64,000 bases of DNA, from positions 62,001 through 126,000 of the forward strand of contig JAJYIU010000001.1 in assembly GCA_021789895.1 (NCBI GenBank), read 5' to 3'. Below are positions 57,740-64,000 of this stretch, piece after piece. A program made the translations under genes and the position numbers. Within the stretch, counting starts at the first letter, position 1, and each line of letters opens with the position of its first letter. The notes beneath the pieces are model-generated. The model saw only the letters and a list, made by a program, of their open reading frames with translations. It had not been told where the DNA came from and searched no databases. The stretch is from Acidobacteriota bacterium. Lineage in GTDB: Bacteria > Acidobacteriota > Terriglobia > Terriglobales > SCQP01.

Positions 57740-59005
57740 TCAGCGGACCCGCACCCGCGGTTCAACCGACAGCCCGACGCGGAGCCGGTGTTGCGGATCC
57801 TGGCCCGGATCGAATACGATCTTCACCGGCACCCGCTGAACTACTTTGACGTAATTCCCGGTGGCATTCTCGGGCGGCAGCAAACTATATTGCACGCCGG
57901 TGGCTTGCGAGATGCCAAATACGTGCCCGCGATAATTGCGCCCGTAAGCGTCCACATGAATCATCGCCGGGTCGCCGGCGCGCATGTGCTGCAAGTCGGT
58001 TTCTTTGAAATTCGCCGTTACCCACAGGTTTTCGGCCGGGACGATGGTCAACAAAGTCTGTCCCGGGGCGATATTCTCGCCCGCCACCACCTTGCGGTTG
58101 CCGACGATGCCGCTGACCGGCGCGACAATGGTGCAGTATTGCAGATTCAATTCAGCCTGCTGCAGACGGGCTTGCGCGGTTTGCACCGCCGCCGCCGCCG
58201 CCGCGGCGCGGGCATGGGAACTCTGCAACTGCTGGGGCCGCGTGGAGGCGCGGTAGAGGGCGGCTTGCGACTGGGCCAGTTGGCTTTCCGTCTGCTTGAT
58301 TTGCCGGTGGGCGGCATCGGCGAGTGCTTCGAGCGCCGCTACCCGCGCTGCGCTCGCCTGCGCCGCCGCCACGGCGTGATCGTACTGTTGCACGGAGACT
58401 TCATGCTTGGCCACCAGCGCGGCGTAACGATGCCGGTCGGCCTGAGCTTGGGTGTTGTTTGCTTCCGCCTCCCGCAGGCGTGCTGCGGCGGCTTCAAACT
58501 GCCGCTGCGCCGCCGCGATCCCGGCTTGCGCGCTAGCGACCTGCGCCTGCGCCGCGTTCAGTTGGCTTGCGGTTTGAATAGATGCGATTGGCACGCCCAC
58601 TGCGGCCGCTGCGGCGGCGGCTCGCGCGTCCGCCAGTTCCCCCTCGGCCTGCGCCTCCGCCGCACGATAATCCGTGGGATCGAGCTGGACCAGTACCTGA
58701 CCGGCCTGCACCGGCTGGGTGTTATCCACCAGCACCTGCAGAACGTGGCCCGGTATGCGTGAACTTAATGGATAAAGATGCGCCTCGATCTGAGCGTCGT
58801 CAGTGGACACCCATCCGGCATAATGACGCCACAACAGCAAGGCCGCCACGCCCACCAGCGCTATCGCGGCAATCAACAGACGCTTGCGTTTTGCTTTCGA
58901 CAAGCCATGCGCGGGGGACGTGCCGCTGTCGTTCGCACTCGCCGCCGGGTTGATTGCCTTGCCGGGAGCCGTTCCCTTCGGTTCATTGGCAACCTTCGGT
59001 GTCAT
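57740..59005 (-). CDS. emrA: HlyD/EmrA-family membrane-fusion protein
   Basis: The periplasmic adaptor joining the MFS pump to the outer-membrane channel, with 421 residues. It has a cytoplasmic tail, a single transmembrane helix (KRLLIAAIALVGVAALLLWRHYA, about residues 42-64), and the lipoyl half-motif in WVSTDDAQIEAHLYPLSSRIPGHVLQVLVDNTQPVQAGQVLVQLDP. A long Ala/Gln-rich coiled-coil hairpin follows (about 115-285), then LQYCTIVAPVSGIVGNRKVVAGENIAPGQTLLTIVP and NLWVTANFKETDLQHMRAGDPAMIHVDAYG. Its ATG overlaps the tolC stop by one base. Confidence 0.95.
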   Translation of the reverse strand: MTPKVANEPKGTAPGKAINPAASANDSGTSPAHGLSKAKRKRLLIAAIALVGVAALLLWRHYAGWVSTDDAQIEAHLYPLSSRIPGHVLQVLVDNTQPVQAGQVLVQLDPTDYRAAEAQAEGELADARAAAAAAAVGVPIASIQTASQLNAAQAQVASAQAGIAAAQRQFEAAAARLREAEANNTQAQADRHRYAALVAKHEVSVQQYDHAVAAAQASAARVAALEALADAAHRQIKQTESQLAQSQAALYRASTRPQQLQSSHARAAAAAAAVQTAQARLQQAELNLQYCTIVAPVSGIVGNRKVVAGENIAPGQTLLTIVPAENLWVTANFKETDLQHMRAGDPAMIHVDAYGRNYRGHVFGISQATGVQYSLLPPENATGNYVKVVQRVPVKIVFDPGQDPQHRLRVGLSVEPRVRVR

Positions 59006-60504
59006 TAGTTCCCTCCGATGTACCGCAGTACGGTCTGCCGGGCATTGCCCAATGCGCGCGCCAGGGAGATCTTGGCGGCATTATCCTGATAGAGACTGGC
59101 GATGTAGGCATCCTCGACGACGGCGACGGTTTCCTGGGCCTCGACGACTTCAAGGTTATCGGTGACTCCGGCCGCATACCGGTCCCGTGCTTGTGCTAGC
59201 GTCTGGCGGGCGAGCGTGGTATTGGACCGAGCTACGGCGACTTGCTGGTTGGCGGTCTGTATGTTCAGCAACGCCGTGCGCAGGTCATAGGCGATCTGGC
59301 CTCGCAGGTCGTTGAGCCGGTCTTCGGCTTGTTGAAGCTGCGCTTCCGCCTGCATGAGCTCGCCTCGCACTCGGCCCCCTTGAAAAACTGGCAGGTGGAG
59401 CGTGGCGGTGAAGCTGAAGGTGTCATGCGAAAACGTCGGGCGGAAGCCCGCAGCGCCAAAATCCCCCGCCACGCCTATCCAGGGATAGCGTTCCGCCATG
59501 ATCGCTCGCCGCCGTGCTTGTGCGGCGTGTACTGCGGCTGCGGCCGCATGATAGTCCGCCCGGTTCGTCAAGGCTTCAGCGAAGGCCTGGGCATAAGGCA
59601 TGGCGCGCAGGGATTGGTAACGCGCCGGGGTTGACAAGCGAAACCGCTGACCATCGGGCAGTCCAATCAGGCGGGCTAAATTCAGCCGTGCGATTCGCGC
59701 CTCATTCCTCGCGGCTATCCAATGCTGCTCGCGCGACTGCAATTCCACCCGCGCCCGCAACGTGTCTATTTCGGGGCTGAAGCCAGCGTGATAACGGTCT
59801 TCGGCTTGCCGGTATAGTGCCTGGGCGGTGTTCACTTGGGCGGCGGCGGCTTGCACTTCCGTCCGCGCTGCTACGCCGAGCAAATAAGCATTGCTGATGG
59901 CCAGCACCACGACATCGCGAGCGTCTTGCCAGCCATAACCGGCGGCCTTGACTTCCGCCGACGCCGCCTGCAGGTTCCGTAATGCGGCGAGATTGAGGAT
60001 CGGCGCCCTTACGGAGGCGCGCGCATCGAAAACATTGAACGGGCCGCTGATTGGGTTGATGTTGCGAATGCTGGTTGGAAAGCCGATGGCGTAGAGATTC
60101 ACCAGCCGTTTGCCGGTGGTGGCGGAGGTAGTCAAGCGCGGCAGGAGCCGGCTCAAGGCAAGCCAACGCCGGCCTCGCGCCGCCTGGCGCGCTTGCGCAT
60201 TCAGCAGCACTGCCAGGTTGTAGCGAAGGCCGCGCTTCAGTGCCTGCTGCAGAGATAAGGGCAGTGTTTGGGTGCTGGCGCGGCCTGAAGCCACGCTGCC
60301 CTGATACGAATTTTGCAAAGAATTGAGCTCCGCCATCGGAAGCGTGGGCGGCGTCGAGGAGTACATCCCGGAAGCCGTCACGGTTGATTGCGCCTGCGTA
60401 GGCGGAGCGCCGCCCAGCATTCCCGCGCCCAGGGCGCTGGCTAGGAACAAACCCTGTGCCACTATCTTTTTCAGGCGATCCGAATTTCGGAACTTGCACG
60501 ACAT
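59005..60504 (-). CDS. TolC-type outer-membrane efflux protein
   Basis: The outer-membrane channel of the same efflux system, 499 residues from the ATG at 60504. A signal sequence (KKIVAQGLFLASALGAGMLGGAPPTQAQ) is followed by two repeats of the OEP domain, with TLPLSLQQALKRGLRYNLAVLLNAQARQAA at the start of the first, helical hairpins such as AAAAVHAAQARRRAIMAERYPWIGVAGDFGAAGF, and the late ARQTLAQARDRYAAGVTDNLEVVEAQETVAVVEDAYIASLYQDNAAKISLARALG. The latter is the family's signature. An upstream in-frame ATG at 60540 lacks signal-peptide sense. It lies 60 bp after tetR. Confidence 0.93.
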   Translation of the reverse strand: MSCKFRNSDRLKKIVAQGLFLASALGAGMLGGAPPTQAQSTVTASGMYSSTPPTLPMAELNSLQNSYQGSVASGRASTQTLPLSLQQALKRGLRYNLAVLLNAQARQAARGRRWLALSRLLPRLTTSATTGKRLVNLYAIGFPTSIRNINPISGPFNVFDARASVRAPILNLAALRNLQAASAEVKAAGYGWQDARDVVVLAISNAYLLGVAARTEVQAAAAQVNTAQALYRQAEDRYHAGFSPEIDTLRARVELQSREQHWIAARNEARIARLNLARLIGLPDGQRFRLSTPARYQSLRAMPYAQAFAEALTNRADYHAAAAAVHAAQARRRAIMAERYPWIGVAGDFGAAGFRPTFSHDTFSFTATLHLPVFQGGRVRGELMQAEAQLQQAEDRLNDLRGQIAYDLRTALLNIQTANQQVAVARSNTTLARQTLAQARDRYAAGVTDNLEVVEAQETVAVVEDAYIASLYQDNAAKISLARALGNARQTVLRYIGGN

Positions 60505-60564
60505 GTCGTTCTCAACCTTTGGCCAGCAGGGCGGCTCCATGGCATCGTCATGGCTCCCTGGCTT

Positions 60565-61170
60565 CTAAGCTGCCTCGATGCTTTTCCAATAGTCTTCAAA
60601 CGCCGCTTGCAACCGCCTCGCCAGCTGGATTTGCGGGTGGATCGCCCAGACCATGAGAGCGCCCAAGACCGCCTGCTGAAAGGCCAGGCCCATTGCCGCA
60701 GGTTGGCAATCGGCTCGGATCTGGCCCTGCGCTTGCCCGAGGGCGAAGATACGCGCCAGCCGTTGCCGCCCCTGGCGCATGCCAGTCGCCACCGTCTCGC
60801 GGGCGATTTCGTTTCCGATGATGGCGGCGATCAGCGCCTGCGCCAGCTTCGGGCTGCCCCCGATTTCCCCGCCCAGGCGCTGAAACGCCCGTCGCAGGAC
60901 CGGCCGCACCGGCCGGCCCTGCTGGACGGCTGCCAGCGCTTCGCCGACCCTGCCCAACTGTAACTCGATGAAATAGGCGAAAACCTGTTCCTTGCTGCGG
61001 AAATAGTTGAAGAAGGTGCCCTTGGCGACATCGGCCCGCGCGGTGATCTGATCCACGGTGGTGGCGGTTAGGCCATGTTTGGCAAAGAGTTCGAGCGCCG
61101 CCTGGTAGATGCGCTGCCGGGTCTGCGCCTTCTTGCGCGCGTAGCGGGGGAGAAGCTCGTCGCCGGCCAT
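60565..61170 (-). CDS. TetR-family repressor of the efflux operon
   Basis: The 201-residue regulator has a TetR DNA-binding domain (KKAQTRQRIYQAALELFAKHGLTATTVDQITARADVAKGTFFNYFRSKEQVFAYFIE, residues about 12-66); its recognition helix includes VAKGTFFNYF. The ligand-binding half (from about 75) includes LIAAIIGNEIARETVATGMRQGRQRLARIFALGQAQGQI. The ATG at 61170 was selected because GGAGG precedes it by 5 bp and because longer starts would put the coding region through the two palindromes at 61197-61233. It probably represses its own tetR-tolC-emrA-emrB operon. Confidence 0.93.
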   Translation of the reverse strand: MAGDELLPRYARKKAQTRQRIYQAALELFAKHGLTATTVDQITARADVAKGTFFNYFRSKEQVFAYFIELQLGRVGEALAAVQQGRPVRPVLRRAFQRLGGEIGGSPKLAQALIAAIIGNEIARETVATGMRQGRQRLARIFALGQAQGQIRADCQPAAMGLAFQQAVLGALMVWAIHPQIQLARRLQAAFEDYWKSIEAA

Positions 61171-61196
61171 GCCCGCCTCCGCCGAGCGGCCCGCAT

Positions 61197-61233
61197 TATG
61201 ACCAAAAGTCATATTTGGATGACTGCCAGTCAT
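61197..61233 (-). promoter_or_regulatory. Two identical-type palindromic operators upstream of tetR
   Basis: Two sites of the form ATGAC-N5-GTCAT lie at 61198-61212 (extended to TATGAC...GTCATA, 61197-61213) and 61219-61233 (extended to ATGACT...AGTCAT). Their centres at 61205 and 61226 are 21 bp apart, two helical turns, so they face the same side of the helix. They end 27 bp upstream of the tetR ATG and lie in the only intergenic space in front of the operon. TetR dimers usually bind such palindromes. Confidence 0.7.
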
Positions 61234-61236
61234 TAT

Positions 61237-61713
61237 TTAGCCCTTCTCTTGCTCGGATGCGCGGCGGCGTCGAAGGTGACAGGGATTTAGAGTTGGGGCG
61301 AGAAGGCTGGGCGCGGGCCCTTCCTCCCGGCGGTTGTTCTGGGCTTGCTGCAGGACGTCCAAAACCGGCTCGGCATCCCCCAGGACGCGAGTTGCCAAGG
61401 CCAGACGAACGATATGTAATGTCTCGCGCAATTTCTCAGGCGGAATGCCCTGCACTTTGGCCTTGTTGGCCATCGCCGCGATGCAGGCGTGGTTTGAGGC
61501 GGCCAGCGCAGCCGCGAGATAGATTAAGGTCCGGGTTTCTTCATCGAGCGCGGGCTGTTCAAGCGGCATGGCGTAGCCACGGGAACGCAGATGCTCGTAG
61601 ACCAAGCCGGCATCCACCTGGGCAGCTTTTTTCATGGCTATGGGGATGGATCCCATCGAGGCGTGCATGCTTGCGAGAATTTGGCGGAGAGATGGTTGGG
61701 TTTCGGATTTCAT
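61237..61713 (-). CDS. AhpD/carboxymuconolactone-decarboxylase-like protein, degenerate active site
   Basis: The 158-residue protein resembles the AhpD/CMD family: LDEETRTLIYLAAALAASNHACIAAMANKAKVQGIPPEKLRETLHIVRLALATRVLGDAEPVLDVL. The usual redox motif C-x2-C-x2-H aligns here as N-H-A-C-I-A-A-M, with the first Cys replaced by Asn and the His by Met, so a typical AhpD disulfide chemistry is unlikely. It is the last gene of the minus-strand arsenic cluster, 53 bp after the potassium channel gene. The C-terminus is basic (LRRRRASEQEKG). Longer readings upstream overlap the channel gene in another frame and are rejected. Confidence 0.75.
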   Translation of the reverse strand: MKSETQPSLRQILASMHASMGSIPIAMKKAAQVDAGLVYEHLRSRGYAMPLEQPALDEETRTLIYLAAALAASNHACIAAMANKAKVQGIPPEKLRETLHIVRLALATRVLGDAEPVLDVLQQAQNNRREEGPAPSLLAPTLNPCHLRRRRASEQEKG

Positions 61714-61766
61714 GGTTTCCTGCCGATCGAAGCGCTGCTTGCAAATTGCATCCGTACAGCGTAGGT

Positions 61767-62237
61767 TCAGACGATTGCGGCGATCCTTCCAGCAGCCCGA
61801 TCCCGCTGCCAATGCCGAATACGGATTTCGAAGAGGCGGCTGACGACGCTGAAAAAGAAAGCCGCCGACCAGCCCAGCAGCAACACGCCCGTGAGCGATT
61901 CCAATGCCCCGGCAAGGCGCCAGGGCCCCTGCGGCAGCACATCGCCATAACCCACGGTGGTATAACTGGCGGCGGAGAAATAAATCGCGGTCGCCATATG
62001 GGGCAAGCCGCCGCGCCATGCATATCCCCAAGCCCAGAGGCCAATCTCTGCCACATGCAGGCTGAGAATGACGAGGAAGAGGCAAAGAAACACTAGGACA
62101 TTGCGGCGCGGCCGGAAATCCGCCTCGATCTTGGGCCATTGCTGCGTCTGCCAATAGAGCAAAGCCAGCAAGCCCAGCGCGTGGATAAGTGCGCTCAGTG
62201 TTGCGAGTACGGCCACAAACATTAACGGAGCCAGCAT
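61767..62237 (-). CDS. Two-TM potassium-channel-like protein
   Basis: The 156-residue protein has a first hydrophobic region (MFVAVLATLSALIHALGLLALLYW), a second (VLVFLCLFLVILSLHVAEIGLWAWGYAW), and then the pore with the potassium selectivity filter: AIYFSAASYTTVGYGDVLPQ, followed by a last helix (LESLTGVLLLGWSAAFFFSVVSRLFEI). The filter TVGYGD is intact. There is no regulatory RCK domain. The ATG at 62237 avoids overlap with the small gene at 62299. Finding a channel between arsenic genes is uncommon; a role in ion balance during arsenite efflux is speculation. Confidence 0.85.
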   Translation of the reverse strand: MLAPLMFVAVLATLSALIHALGLLALLYWQTQQWPKIEADFRPRRNVLVFLCLFLVILSLHVAEIGLWAWGYAWRGGLPHMATAIYFSAASYTTVGYGDVLPQGPWRLAGALESLTGVLLLGWSAAFFFSVVSRLFEIRIRHWQRDRAAGRIAAIV

Positions 62238-62298
62238 ATCGGTCCAATGCCAAAATTTCTGCGGGCGGGGAAGCGCTCGCTGTCCAGAAAACCTCCCG

Positions 62299-62541
62299 TC
62301 AACCCTTGACCGCAATCTGCATGAGCATCGAGCCGATGGATAGCCGGTAACATCCATCCCAGTCATGGCATTCAAGGCAGCCTTGCCATTCGGCATGATT
62401 GGCGATTGCAATCCGTTGGGTCACGGCCAGACCCGACTGGGCGGTCCGGTAACCAAATACCTTGCCGGCGACGGTCTGGTTGCGGGCCAAAGGAATGATG
62501 TCGGGAAACATCTTGCCGTAACAGTCCAATCTTGCTTTCAT
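62299..62541 (-). CDS. Small conserved cysteine-containing protein in the arsenic cluster
   Basis: No function is known. The 80-residue product reads [40 protein letters not shown] and ends with a cysteine-rich stretch ([29 protein letters not shown]) that could bind a metal or a thiol-reactive ion. The ATG at 62541 overlaps the ACR3 stop as ATGA, firmly placing it in the operon. Its small size, Cys-x2-Cys-x5-Cys arrangement and arsenic context suggest, without proof, a metalloid-related accessory role. The last helix lacks a clear membrane character. Confidence 0.8.
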   Translation of the reverse strand: MKARLDCYGKMFPDIIPLARNQTVAGKVFGYRTAQSGLAVTQRIAIANHAEWQGCLECHDWDGCYRLSIGSMLMQIAVKG

Positions 62542-63623
62542 GGCGCCGCCTCCCTGGCTTTTGGGCGCGCTGGCAGGGCTTTTGGTGCCTCGCCGTAATA
62601 GCGCCGCTGGAGATAGAAGGCCGCGTTCACCAGGCCGATCATGGCCGGCACTTCGACCAGCGGCCCGATCACCGCGGCAAACGCGGCGCCGGAATTGATG
62701 CCGAAGACGGCCACGGTCACGGCAATGGCCAATTCAAAATTATTGCTCGCGGCGGTAAAAGCCAAGGTCGTGGTGTTGGAATAATTGGCGCCCAGTTTAT
62801 AGCCCAAATAAAATGAAACCAAAAACATGGCGACAAAATAGAGCAGCAGCGGAACCGCGATGCGGATCACATCCAATGGCAAGTGGACGATAGTCGCCCC
62901 TTTCAGGGAGAACATCACGACGATCGTGAACAGCAGGGCGATCAGCGTGACGGGGCCGATGCGGGGGATAAAATGCGTTTCGTACCAGGCACGGCCCTTC
63001 CGCCGCACCAGGATCAGGCGGGTGGTCATGCCGGCCAGAAATGGAATGCCGAGATAGAAGAAGACACTGTGGGCGATTTCACCGATGGAAATGTCAACCA
63101 TAGCTCCCCGCAAGCCCAACAGCGGCGGGAGCTTGGTCACAAAAATCCAGGCGTAGACGGAATAGAACAGAACTTGAAAGATCGAATTCAAAGCCACCAG
63201 GCCGGCCGCGTATTCCGAGTCACCCTCGGCCAGATCATTCCAGACGATGACCATGGCGATGCAGCGCGCGAGACCGATCATAATCAGCCCGGCCATGTAT
63301 TCCGGATACTTGCGGAGGAAAATGATCGCCAGGAGAAACATTAAAGCCGGACCGATGATCCAGTTTTCAATCAGCGAGAGGGCCAGAATTTTCCTGTTCC
63401 GGAAGACCTCGCCCAACTCTTCATAACGGACCTTGGCGAGCGGGGGATACATCATCAGGATCAAACCAATGGCAATCGGCAACGAGGTCGTGCCCATGCT
63501 GAAGCGATTCAGGAAGGGCACGATGCCGGGCCAGATCCACCCGCCGCCCACGCCGAGCAGCATGGCGGCAAATATCCACAGCGTCAGGTAACGGTTCAGA
63601 AAAGATAGCCGGCGTTCTTTCAC
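62538..63623 (-). CDS. ACR3-family arsenite efflux permease
   Basis: ACR3 exports arsenite using the proton motive force. The 361-residue protein has ten hydrophobic helices. It has the diagnostic Cys region [39 protein letters not shown] (the conserved Cys required for transport) and the essential Glu in [37 protein letters not shown]. The N-terminal [28 protein letters not shown] is also typical. It lies 9 bp after the arsC-like gene and overlaps the small Cys protein gene by 4 bp. It is probably in one operon under an ArsR-type regulator beyond the right edge. Confidence 0.96.
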   Translation of the reverse strand: MKERRLSFLNRYLTLWIFAAMLLGVGGGWIWPGIVPFLNRFSMGTTSLPIAIGLILMMYPPLAKVRYEELGEVFRNRKILALSLIENWIIGPALMFLLAIIFLRKYPEYMAGLIMIGLARCIAMVIVWNDLAEGDSEYAAGLVALNSIFQVLFYSVYAWIFVTKLPPLLGLRGAMVDISIGEIAHSVFFYLGIPFLAGMTTRLILVRRKGRAWYETHFIPRIGPVTLIALLFTIVVMFSLKGATIVHLPLDVIRIAVPLLLYFVAMFLVSFYLGYKLGANYSNTTTLAFTAASNNFELAIAVTVAVFGINSGAAFAAVIGPLVEVPAMIGLVNAAFYLQRRYYGEAPKALPARPKAREAAP

Positions 63624-63632
63624 GCAGGACTC

Positions 63633-64000
63633 CTACGACCGGCCGATCCGGTCGAGTGCGCGCCGGATCGCCATGGGCTCCAGCGACGTCAACGGGAGGG
63701 AGAGAAACAGGCCAATTCTGCGGTCCAACATCGTAAACGCATCCTGAAACGCGCGGGCAATTTCTTCCGGCGTCGCGTGAACGGCAGCCGGATCCGGAAT
63801 GCCCCAATGCGCAGTGATCGGCCGGCCCGGCCAAAAAGGGCAGGGTTCCTTGGCGGCGTGGTCGCAGACGGTGAAGACGAAATCCATTTGCGGCGCGTTC
63901 GGCTGCGCGAACTCCTCCCAGGATTTACTGCGCAGGCCGGCGGTAGGCAACCCGGCGGATGCGATCTGCCGCAGCGCCTCCGGCCTCACCTGGCCGGCCG
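63633..64000 (-). CDS. arsC: Thioredoxin-type arsenate reductase (ArsC), N-terminus beyond right edge
   Basis: ArsC of the low-molecular-weight phosphatase fold reduces arsenate to arsenite with thioredoxin. About 122 C-terminal residues are visible: VRPEALRQIASAGLPTAGLRSKSWEEFAQPNAPQMDFVFTVCDHAAKEPCPFWPGRPITAHWGIPDPAAVHATPEEIARAFQDAFTML. The FVFTVCDHA...CPFWPG segment carries the two resolving-type cysteines, and HWGIPDPA is the family signature. The catalytic C-x5-R loop is off the window. The frame continues open to the edge, so the GTG at 63989 is probably internal. ACR3 starts 9 bp downstream. Confidence 0.93.
   Translation of the reverse strand, partial: AGQVRPEALRQIASAGLPTAGLRSKSWEEFAQPNAPQMDFVFTVCDHAAKEPCPFWPGRPITAHWGIPDPAAVHATPEEIARAFQDAFTMLDRRIGLFLSLPLTSLEPMAIRRALDRIGRS

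Noticed and set aside
61767-62411. Longer start for the potassium channel (58 extra residues)
   Set aside because: The extra residues overlap the small Cys protein gene, which is anchored by its ATGA overlap with ACR3, and they have no membrane-protein character.

Overview
The window is high-GC DNA, almost fully coding, and most likely comes from an acidobacterium (phylum Acidobacteriota). Two secreted proteins (21851-23617 and 37309-38469) have the layout of the 'VWFA-related acidobacterial' family, which is close to diagnostic for that phylum. The gene blocks around them (rpsP-khpA-rimM-trmD-rplS-rnhB with ffh, a korDABC cluster, glgE with otsAB, a dprE1/dprE2 pair) fit the same assignment. 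This is inferred from protein signatures read by eye; no 16S rRNA gene, CRISPR array or transposase was found.

Layout. 1-7990: housekeeping (hemE partial, purH, ruvX, PIN-TRAM protein, ispD, a penicillin-binding/beta-lactamase-fold hydrolase, hemL). 8130-19385: cell-envelope glycosylation, with three large polytopic GT-C-like proteins, an actinobacterial-type glycogen/maltose-1-phosphate synthase, a GT2/methyltransferase pair, and a DprE1-DprE2 operon preceded by a badly truncated UbiA-like gene. 19416-25684: purS, glmS, a VWFA protein, gltX, DinB. 25754-32789: a B12-binding radical SAM protein, otsB/otsA, divergent glgE, and an exported dienelactone-hydrolase-like protein. 32959-38741: korDABC, a GH18-like exported protein, a second VWFA protein and a small zinc-ribbon protein. 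39041-44159: the ribosome/SRP block on the minus strand.

44238-47370 holds the most interesting locus. A sulfur-carrier cysteine operon (cysteine synthase, JAMM protease, ThiS/MoaD-like carrier, ThiF-rhodanese activating enzyme) is preceded by a promoter whose predicted start lies on the ATG of a 15-codon, cysteine-rich open frame, and then by a GC-rich hairpin. This looks like a leaderless cysteine-sensing leader peptide. The carrier ends in Gly-Gly-Arg rather than Gly-Gly, so the JAMM protease encoded next to it may have to trim it before activation.

47378-55843: a HemJ/CopD-like membrane protein, a CLC channel, proline dehydrogenase, thioredoxin reductase, a rhomboid protease with an N-terminal zinc ribbon, an Mla-type ABC ATPase, a class IV aminotransferase and a VTT/DedA-like protein. 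After tRNA-Glu(TTC) at 55916-55993 every gene is on the minus strand. They form two detoxification operons: tetR-tolC-emrA-emrB, behind two identical ATGAC-N5-GTCAT palindromes 21 bp apart, and an arsenic cluster (arsC partial, ACR3 pump, small Cys protein, K+ channel, AhpD-like protein). This end could be an accessory region next to a tRNA, but no attachment repeat was found inside the window.
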